Assembly: GCA_017886205.1 (NCBI GenBank)
Contig: JAFNEO010000044.1
Location: 1 to 47,033 of the forward strand
DNA: 47,033 nucleotides
Source: Candidatus Aminicenantota bacterium
GTDB lineage: Bacteria; Acidobacteriota; Aminicenantia; Aminicenantales; UBA8522
Reading direction: 5' to 3'
Below are positions 41,886 to 47,033 of the stretch, piece by piece (within the stretch, counting starts at the first letter, position 1; every line of letters begins with the position of its first letter). Made by a program: the position numbers and the translations under genes. Under the pieces are notes generated by a model. It saw only the letters and a program-made list of their open reading frames with translations, did no database searches and was not told the DNA's origin.

Positions 41886-42418
41886 TTTTCGAACTTGATG
41901 AGGGCAAAGATGTCCACCTCGGGGTGGGCTTTTCTGATGTTTTCGACACCCTTGAGAAAGGCCAGGTCGACAAGCGCTGCGAACCCGACGGGATTCCCTC
42001 CGAGCTTTTGGACCAAGTCGATGGCACTGATCGAGGAAGAGCCGGTGGCGATCAGGTCGTCGATGATCAGAACCCGCTCGCCCGGCCGAACGCTGTCGGC
42101 GTGCATCTCGAAATGCTCGACGGCGTACTCGTTGGGCGCACGGACAGAGACCGTTTTACGGGGGAGCTTTCCCTTTTTCCGGATGATGATCAACCCCAGA
42201 CCGAGCTTGTGGGCGACCGGCGCGGCGAAGAGAAAGCCTCGTGACTCAATGCCGGCGATGACCTGGGGTTTTTTCTTTTTAGCCCAGGCGGCGATTTGAT
42301 CGACCGCATACTTGTAGCATTCGGCGTCCTGGACTACGGGGGTGATGTCCTTGAAGCCGATGCCGGGCTTCGGGAAATCCTTGACCTCGAATATCTTGCC
42401 CTTGACCCGATCGATCAT
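41882..42418 (-). CDS. apt: Adenine phosphoribosyltransferase
   Basis: A 178-residue purine-salvage enzyme (adenine + PRPP to AMP). N-terminal FPKPGIGFKDITPVV, then GIESRGFLFAAPVA, RKKGKLPR and the PRPP-binding loop VLIIDDLIATGSS (116-128), all complete and in family order. AAGGAAGG sits before the ATG and a good sigma-70 promoter lies 32-60 bp upstream. It heads the apt-GH3 operon and is divergent from a purine permease gene, a sensible uptake and salvage pair. Confidence 0.96.
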   Translation of the reverse strand: MIDRVKGKIFEVKDFPKPGIGFKDITPVVQDAECYKYAVDQIAAWAKKKKPQVIAGIESRGFLFAAPVAHKLGLGLIIIRKKGKLPRKTVSVRAPNEYAVEHFEMHADSVRPGERVLIIDDLIATGSSSISAIDLVQKLGGNPVGFAALVDLAFLKGVENIRKAHPEVDIFALIKFEK

Positions 42419-42449
42419 GCGCCTTCCTTTCAGGGAAAATCGACATCAT

Positions 42450-42478
42450 TAAAGGATAATCTAAAGTGCTTGTCAACA
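42450..42478 (-). promoter_or_regulatory. Sigma-70 promoter of apt
   Basis: On the minus strand TTGACA (42478-42473), exactly 17 bases, then TTTAAT (42455-42450). Predicted start near 42443, giving a ~25-nt leader with AAGGAAGG before the apt ATG at 42418. It is the best promoter match in the window. Confidence 0.7.
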
Positions 42479-42502
42479 AGGCGGGCCTTGGGTTTTGGCG
42501 GC

Positions 42503-42532
42503 TTGACTTTCATCCTTGAGCGGAGATATGTT
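42503..42532 (+). promoter_or_regulatory. Candidate promoter of the purine permease gene
   Basis: TTGACT (42503-42508), 18 bases, then TATGTT (42527-42532), 36 bp before the ATG. The -35 is good and the -10 is weak. It is divergent from the apt promoter, with 24 bp between their -35 boxes. Confidence 0.45.
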
Positions 42533-42568
42533 TCTCTCAGGAATTAGCGCACTGAATCCGCGGAAAGC

Positions 42569-43957
42569 ATGGAGAAAAAAACGCTGACCGAGCGTCTTTT
42601 CAAGCTTCAAGAGCGTGGAACAAGCATCCGGATCGAGGTCCTGGGCGGGGCGACGACCTTCATCACCATGGCCTATATCATGGTCGTCAACCCGGCCATT
42701 CTAAGTTTTGCCGGAATCCCCCAGGGCCCTAGCACCGTCGCCACTATCCTGGCGGCCGCTTTCGGCTCCCTGCTGATGGGTTTTTATGCCAACCTTCCCA
42801 TCGCCGTGGCTCCTTATATGGGAGAAAACGCTTTCATAGCTTTTGGGCTGGCGGCCATGGGGATCGGGTGGCAGCTCCGCCTGGGGGCCGTCTTCATCAG
42901 CGGGCTCGTTTTCGCACTGATTACGCTGCTCCGCGTCCGGTCCTGGCTGGCCAACTCCATTTCTTCGAGTATGAAACACAGCTTCGCTGTGGGGATCGGG
43001 CTGTTCCTGGCTTTTATCGGGCTTTATGAAACGGGGATCGTGACCAGCTCGGTGGCTGGCATGGAGCCGCAGTCTCTCCTCCGGGCAGGCGCCACCGTTC
43101 TCTCCGCGCCCGACGTGCCGATCAAGATCGGCAACCTTCGCTCCCCCCAGGTCCTCCTGGCGCTATTCTGCTTTTTCTTCATCGCCGTTCTCCTGTATTG
43201 GCGGGTCCGCGGCGGGATCCTGCTGGGGATCGCGGTCACGGCCTTTCTTGGTTATGTCCTGGGACTGGGAGAGGCGCCGCGGGCCGTCGTTGCGCTCCCC
43301 TTTGTCGGCGAATTCAGCCTGGGTGCCATTGCCCTCAAGCTCGACATCCTCGGGATGCTCAAGTTGAGCCTCCTGCCGATTCTCTTGACGCTTTTTCTCA
43401 TGGGATTCCTGGACACACTGGGAACGCTGGTGGGAGTGGGTGCCGCTGGGAACATGATCGATGAGAAAGGGAACTTTCCCCAAATCGAGCGGCCGATGAT
43501 GGTGGATGCCGCAACCTGCATGTTCAGCGCCGCGGTCGGCACCTCGACGAGCGGTGCCTACATCGAGTCGGCCACCGGAATAAGGGAGGGGGCGCGGACT
43601 GGGCTCGCGGCGGTGACGACTTCCGTCCTTTTTCTGGCCTCGCTCTTTTTCATCCCTCTGATCCGGCCCCTGCAGCAGCTCCGGTATGCCTACGGACCAG
43701 CGCTCATCGCGGTCGGGGTGTTGATGATGGGCTCGATTAAAAGGATCGATTTTGACGACTTGACTGAAGTGGTCCCGGCGTTCGTCACGATCGTCATGAT
43801 GATCTTCACCTACAACATCGCCAACGGGCTGACTGCGGGGCTGGTCCTCTACCCTGTATTCAAGATTCTCGCCGGGAAGTGGAAAGACCTGAACGCCGGT
43901 TCAGTCGTGCTGGGACTGCTCTGTCTGGTGTATTACGTCTTCGGGTTGCCCCACTGA
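42569..43957 (+). CDS. NCS2 family purine permease (AzgA-like)
   Basis: A 462-residue inner-membrane symporter for adenine, guanine or hypoxanthine. The N-terminus (ERLFKLQERGTSIRIEVLGGATTFITMAYIM) is the AzgA/PurP group signature. Further signatures are APYMGENAFIAFG and the key loop GTSTSGAYIESATGIREGARTGLAA between the late helices. About 12-14 helices are predicted, of normal length. GGAAAG lies 6-7 nt before the ATG. Transcribed divergently from apt, which would phosphoribosylate imported adenine. A REP-like palindrome begins 4 bp after its stop. Confidence 0.92.
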   Translation: MEKKTLTERLFKLQERGTSIRIEVLGGATTFITMAYIMVVNPAILSFAGIPQGPSTVATILAAAFGSLLMGFYANLPIAVAPYMGENAFIAFGLAAMGIGWQLRLGAVFISGLVFALITLLRVRSWLANSISSSMKHSFAVGIGLFLAFIGLYETGIVTSSVAGMEPQSLLRAGATVLSAPDVPIKIGNLRSPQVLLALFCFFFIAVLLYWRVRGGILLGIAVTAFLGYVLGLGEAPRAVVALPFVGEFSLGAIALKLDILGMLKLSLLPILLTLFLMGFLDTLGTLVGVGAAGNMIDEKGNFPQIERPMMVDAATCMFSAAVGTSTSGAYIESATGIREGARTGLAAVTTSVLFLASLFFIPLIRPLQQLRYAYGPALIAVGVLMMGSIKRIDFDDLTEVVPAFVTIVMMIFTYNIANGLTAGLVLYPVFKILAGKWKDLNAGSVVLGLLCLVYYVFGLPH

Positions 43958-43960
43958 AAT

Positions 43961-44006
43961 CCGGGGACACGAATCGAATTCTCCGGAATTCGGTATCGTG
44001 TCCCGG
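43961..44006. repeat. REP-like palindrome, copy 2 (intact)
   Basis: GGGACACGA (43964-43972) and TCGTGTCCC (43996-44004) are perfect arms enclosing a near-symmetric centre with two GAATTC sites (43976-43981, 43986-43991). A decayed copy is at 19633-19673. GGGACACG-type palindromes of this kind are known as REP elements moved by RAYT (TnpA-REP) transposases. No transposase is in the window. Confidence 0.7.
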
Positions 44007-44018
44007 TAACTTCTTTGG

Positions 44019-44024
44019 TATAAT
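44019..44024 (+). promoter_or_regulatory. -10 box before thiE
   Basis: A perfect TATAAT, 22 bp before the thiE ATG. No good -35 is seen at 17 bp; the right arm of the REP-like palindrome covers that region. No TPP riboswitch fits in this short leader. Confidence 0.45.
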
Positions 44025-44046
44025 CGTTATCGGATTGACGGCAGTC

Positions 44047-44685
44047 ATGGATCGCATCGACTGGCGACTGTGTTTTATCGCCGATTCGGAAGCGGCGTCG
44101 GGAAGAGATATCCTTCAGCTGATCGCCGAGGCCGTTGAGGGAGGCGTAACACTTATCCAGCTCCGCGGTAAGAAATGGACGAGCCGGGAATTCTTGGATA
44201 TGGGGATGAAGGCACTCCGATTCTTGGGGCCGAAAAAAATACCCCTGATAATCAATGACCGGGTGGATATTGCGCTTGCCTGCGAGGCGGATGGAGTCCA
44301 TCTGGGACAGGACGATATGCCTCTTCCCTACGCTCGAGAGATCCTGGGAAAAGACAGGATCATCGGCATATCCGTTGCCACACCTGATGAAGCCGAAGCG
44401 GCGGAAAAGGATGGAGCCGACTATGTCGGAGCGGGGCCTGTCTTTGGCACGTTGTCGAAAAAAGACACTGCTCCGCTTCTGGGCTTGACTGGTTTACGGA
44501 AAATTAGGGAAAAGACCAAAATCCCAATTCTGGCCATCGGCGGCATAACCGTCGCCAACGCTGCTGATGTCATCTCTGCTGGCGCCGACGGCGTGGCCGT
44601 TATCTCAGCCATTACCGCCGCAATAAATCCCGGCCGGGCGGCTACTGAAATTATCGAATCCATCGGAAAACTCAAGAAAGGATAG
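44047..44685 (+). CDS. thiE: Thiamine phosphate synthase
   Basis: A 212-residue TIM-barrel enzyme that joins HMP-diphosphate and thiazole phosphate to give thiamine phosphate. Family motifs are complete: LIQLRGKKW (HMP-PP binding), IINDRVDIALACEADGVHLGQDD, VGAGPVFGTLSKKD and ILAIGGITVANA. I start at ATG 44047 because the protein begins where the family does; the frame is open upstream through the REP-like palindrome and the 3' end of the permease gene, but these codons have no family match. A perfect TATAAT lies 22 bp before. It is convergent with tsaE, 2 bp between stops. No other thiamine gene is close. Confidence 0.93.
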   Translation: MDRIDWRLCFIADSEAASGRDILQLIAEAVEGGVTLIQLRGKKWTSREFLDMGMKALRFLGPKKIPLIINDRVDIALACEADGVHLGQDDMPLPYAREILGKDRIIGISVATPDEAEAAEKDGADYVGAGPVFGTLSKKDTAPLLGLTGLRKIREKTKIPILAIGGITVANAADVISAGADGVAVISAITAAINPGRAATEIIESIGKLKKG

Positions 44686-44687
44686 TC

Positions 44688-45119
44688 TTACTGCCGCGGC
44701 ATCGAGACTCCGATGATGCGTTCGTCGCCCCTGCCTTTATTGATGTGTACCCGGATCGCCTCAAGGGCGAAGGGAATTCTTTCTCCCCATTCCACGACGA
44801 CCACTCCCCTGTCTAGGTAATCCTCCCATCCCAAATCAAGGATGTCGGCGCTCTTCTCCAGCCGGTAGAGGTCGAAGTGGTAGATCGGGAATCGGGCCTC
44901 ATAGATGTTCATGATGGTGAACGACGGGCTGCAGACCAACGCGCAGCTCTTCATCCCCAGGCCGGCTGCAATGCCCTTAGCGAAGATCGTCTTCCCGGCG
45001 CCGAGCTCGCCGCTGAGCAAGACGACCTCCTTGCCCCTGAACCGCTGGGCCAAAGCCCTGGCCAGCTCAAAGGTTTCTTCTTCAGAATGAGTGGTTGTGG
45101 CGGAATCGGGAAGGCTCAA
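44688..45119 (-). CDS. tsaE: tRNA threonylcarbamoyladenosine synthesis ATPase TsaE
   Basis: A 143-residue P-loop ATPase needed, with TsaB and TsaD, for t6A37 formation in ANN-decoding tRNAs. Walker A GELGAGKT (37-44), then CSPSFTIMNIYEARFPIYHFDLYRLE, the conserved block of the family, and VVVEWGERIP near the C-terminus. Length and motifs are normal. Its start is 2 bp from the nnrD stop, so the two are co-transcribed, an arrangement seen in many bacteria (YjeF followed by YjeE). Confidence 0.95.
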   Translation of the reverse strand: MSLPDSATTTHSEEETFELARALAQRFRGKEVVLLSGELGAGKTIFAKGIAAGLGMKSCALVCSPSFTIMNIYEARFPIYHFDLYRLEKSADILDLGWEDYLDRGVVVVEWGERIPFALEAIRVHINKGRGDERIIGVSMPRQ

Positions 45120-45121
45120 AG

Positions 45122-46708
45122 TCAGATCCGGGCTAGGGGAAATTCTTCCTCTCGGGCCTCATCCTCCATTGCTTTGAGCGCCGCCGGCAGGAAGCGAATC
45201 AGGTCGCCCGCGACGAGTGCCCGCTCCCCTGTTTTCTCGGCCGCCAGGTCGCCGCTCAAGCCATGGAGATAGACTGCCGCCAGTGCCGCCTGAAGCGCGT
45301 CCTCATCCTGCATCAGGAAACTGGCGATCATCCCGCTCAGGACGTCGCCCGAGCCCCCGGTCGCCATTCCCGGGTTTCCGGTCGGGTTGATGAAGGTCCG
45401 GCCGTCGGGAGCGCAGACGAGCGTCCGGTATCCCTTGAGGACAAGATAGACTCCGCGCTCCTGAGCGAACGCCGGCGCCAGCTCCAGCTTGCGCTTAATC
45501 ACATCGCGGAGCGGCAGCCCGACGAGCCGGGCGAATTCTCCCGGGTGGGGCGTCAGGATGGCTGTTTTCGGCAGCCGCTTTAGGAGCTCAGGCTTCATGG
45601 ACAGGATGTTCAACCCATCAGCATCGATGACCACGGGGAGCTTGATATCCGGCATGAGCTTCGCCAGGAACTCGGCCGTCGAGCTCTGAGTGGAAATCCC
45701 CGGGCCGATGAGGAGCGCATCTTTTCCTTTGAGAAGCGCCCGCGCCTGCGGCAGGGCCTCAACGGCGATGGTTTTCTCCTCTGTTTCTGCCAGCGGTTCG
45801 GTCATAAGCTCCACCATTCCTCTGGCCACCATCGGAAGGCAACTTTGCGGCGTCCCGACTGTGACTAGGCCAGAGCCTGTCTTCAGGGCCGCTTTGGCCG
45901 CCATCACCGCCGCGCCCGTTTTTCCGACCGAGCCCGCGATGATGAAGAGATGGCCATAGGTGCCTTTATGGGAATCCTTTTGTCTCTCCTGAAAAGACCT
46001 CAGAAGACCGCGCTTCTCCGTAAGCTCCAGCTTGAGATTGGGGGCATCGAAAAGCTGGGGTGGGATGCTGATGTCCGCCACCACAAGCTCCCCGACCCAC
46101 TGTTCAGCCGGGGGAAGGACATGGGCGATCTTGGGTGCGGCCAGCGTCACGGTGACGTCGGCCTTCACCGCTGGACCGATGATCTCGAAGCTGTCCGAAG
46201 AAAGCCCCGAGGGAATGTCCACGGCCAGCCTAAAGGCGTCCGTCCTGTTGATATCTTCGATCGCCTTCGCATAAAGCCCTTCGGCCGGCTTGGCCAGACC
46301 GGTGCCGAAGATGGCATCGACGATAACCGATGCCTCCTTAATCAGCTTCTTCCGAGCGTTCCACTCTGCCTCTGACCTAACCTCCGCGATTGGGACGCCG
46401 ATCTTTTCGGCGATCCGGAGGTTGATCTCGGCGTCTCCCCTGATCTCCTCTTTGGCCGCGAGCAGGATGACCTGGGGAACCATCCCGTGGTTCCAGAGAT
46501 GGCGGGCGATGACCAGCCCGTCGCCGCCGTTGTTCCCCTTCCCCGCGACTATGACGATTCTATCCCCATCGCAATATGGTAGGATCGTCTGGAGAAGGCG
46601 GAATATCTGCAGCCCCGCATTTTCCATCAGCACTGGGCCGGGAATGCCGACCTCCTCAATGGCCTGGCGGTCGATCTCTTTCATTTCCGCTGAAGTTAGG
46701 ATTTTCAT
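45122..46708 (-). CDS. nnrD: Bifunctional NAD(P)H-hydrate epimerase / dehydratase
   Basis: A 528-residue metabolite-repair enzyme that restores damaged NADHX and NADPHX. The N-terminal YjeF_N epimerase domain (~1-215) begins MKILTSAEMKEIDRQAIEEVGIPG and has the NGGDGLVIARHLW loop and IVDAIFGTGL. The C-terminal ribokinase-like ADP/ATP-dependent dehydratase domain (~230-520) has GTYGHLFIIAGS, LTPHPGEFARLVG and the anion-hole/ADP site NPGMATGGSGDVLSG. I start at ATG 46708, with GGAG 7-9 nt upstream, because it gives the normal family N-terminus; an ATG at 46774 would add 22 residues with no family match. Its stop is 2 bp from tsaE. Confidence 0.95.
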   Translation of the reverse strand: MKILTSAEMKEIDRQAIEEVGIPGPVLMENAGLQIFRLLQTILPYCDGDRIVIVAGKGNNGGDGLVIARHLWNHGMVPQVILLAAKEEIRGDAEINLRIAEKIGVPIAEVRSEAEWNARKKLIKEASVIVDAIFGTGLAKPAEGLYAKAIEDINRTDAFRLAVDIPSGLSSDSFEIIGPAVKADVTVTLAAPKIAHVLPPAEQWVGELVVADISIPPQLFDAPNLKLELTEKRGLLRSFQERQKDSHKGTYGHLFIIAGSVGKTGAAVMAAKAALKTGSGLVTVGTPQSCLPMVARGMVELMTEPLAETEEKTIAVEALPQARALLKGKDALLIGPGISTQSSTAEFLAKLMPDIKLPVVIDADGLNILSMKPELLKRLPKTAILTPHPGEFARLVGLPLRDVIKRKLELAPAFAQERGVYLVLKGYRTLVCAPDGRTFINPTGNPGMATGGSGDVLSGMIASFLMQDEDALQAALAAVYLHGLSGDLAAEKTGERALVAGDLIRFLPAALKAMEDEAREEEFPLARI

Positions 46709-46791
46709 GGGCGCTCCATTTGTCCTAGATTTTACCAAATATCGAGACGACATTACATATAGTTCAGGAAACATCTCTGCGTGATGCGCAA

Positions 46792-47007
46792 TTTGGGGAT
46801 GGAGAAGCGACCTCTCAGGTTCAGCCTTCCCGAAATGTTTTTCGAGGGGAGCCCGTTTTTATATGATAAGGGCGAAGGGTGTGGGTGAGGAAGTCCGTGG
46901 ACGACTGAGCGGGCACGGTTTCTCGACTGAAAGGAGAGAAGAGCGAAGGAGGATGCGAAGCGAGTTTCCTCGCTGGGGAAACGAGCGGGCTGACGAATCC
47001 CATACAC
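46792..47007 (+). repeat. Structured ~215-bp repeat, copy B
   Basis: Inverse-orientation copy of 39864-40080. The 131-nt core runs 46877-47007, with the same length as copy A and only a handful of differences. The closing stem here is GTGTGGG/CCCATAC with one G-U pair and is 2 bp shorter. The upstream ~85 bp (from ATTTGGGGATGGAGAAGCGA) is also homologous but more diverged. It fills most of the 325-bp stretch after nnrD (46709-47033). The last 26 bases of the window hold nothing I can identify. Confidence 0.8.
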
Positions 47008-47033
47008 GCGCCCTATTCATGGGCGGCCTCGGC

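Noticed and set aside
42419..42568. Purine riboswitch between apt and the purine permease
   Set aside because: The leader sequences are too short and lack the conserved TATA...CTAC loop pattern.
44007..44046. TPP riboswitch before thiE
   Set aside because: The space between the REP-like palindrome and the start is only 40 bp and lacks CTGAGA and the other conserved blocks.

Overview
The window is about 47 kb of GC-rich bacterial chromosome with tightly packed genes in short operons, many joined by 4-nt ATGA overlaps. I see no phage region, no intact insertion sequence and no CRISPR array. The gene set (four-subunit 2-oxoacid:ferredoxin oxidoreductase, three secreted 6-bladed beta-propeller proteins, paired M16 peptidases, a YxWGxW/DUF6600 lipoprotein, RND pumps of a diderm, a sigma-54 response regulator) looks like an anaerobic or fermentative Gram-negative-type bacterium. 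Acidobacteriota, and Candidatus Aminicenantes in particular, is my best guess; this is inferred from gene content, not from a marker tree.

Layout. 1-1.0 kb: an AT-rich DUF3795 gene, probably acquired. 1.0-2.8 kb (-): RNase P RNA, whose promoter and 5' end lie inside the 3' end of an NtrC-type response regulator gene. 2.8-5.7 kb (+): a catalytic and a non-catalytic M16 peptidase behind a regulatory-looking intergenic region. 5.7-9.8 kb (-): an SH3-like exported protein and the porCDAB operon. 9.8-12.5 kb (-): dnaX-ybaB-recR. 12.6-16.0 kb: a DMT transporter, a DUF6600 lipoprotein and ornithine aminotransferase. 16.0-23.7 kb: two tRNA-Ser genes, homoserine dehydrogenase, tadA, a threonine synthase-like enzyme, hflKC, a threonine dehydratase and a D-cysteine desulfhydrase-like enzyme. 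23.8-39.7 kb: one long minus-strand block with two RND transporters, three beta-propellers, a membrane-anchored unknown, an ABC exporter and an RND adaptor. 40.1-46.7 kb: nagZ-like lipoprotein with apt, a divergent purine permease, thiE, tsaE and nnrD/nnrE.

How genes work together. PorCDAB would join 2-oxoacid oxidation to ferredoxin. Hom, the threonine synthase-like enzyme and threonine dehydratase form a threonine synthesis and breakdown set, with two more amino-acid PLP enzymes close by. DnaX-YbaB-RecR is the widespread replication/repair trio. Apt and the NCS2 permease, transcribed divergently, make a purine uptake and salvage pair. The RND/ABC/propeller block looks like an envelope export neighbourhood.

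The most unusual content is non-coding. (1) A ~215-bp repeat occurs twice in inverted orientation (39.9 and 46.9 kb) and contains a 131-nt core that can fold as a structured RNA. (2) A ~110-bp long-hairpin repeat occurs at 16.3 and 18.2 kb, with paired compensatory changes between copies. (3) REP-like palindromes lie at 19.65 and 43.98 kb. (4) Genes share DNA: rnpB with the response regulator, and tRNA-Ser(CGA) with the tadA and hom reading frames. No search could be run, so all family names rest on motifs read by eye.
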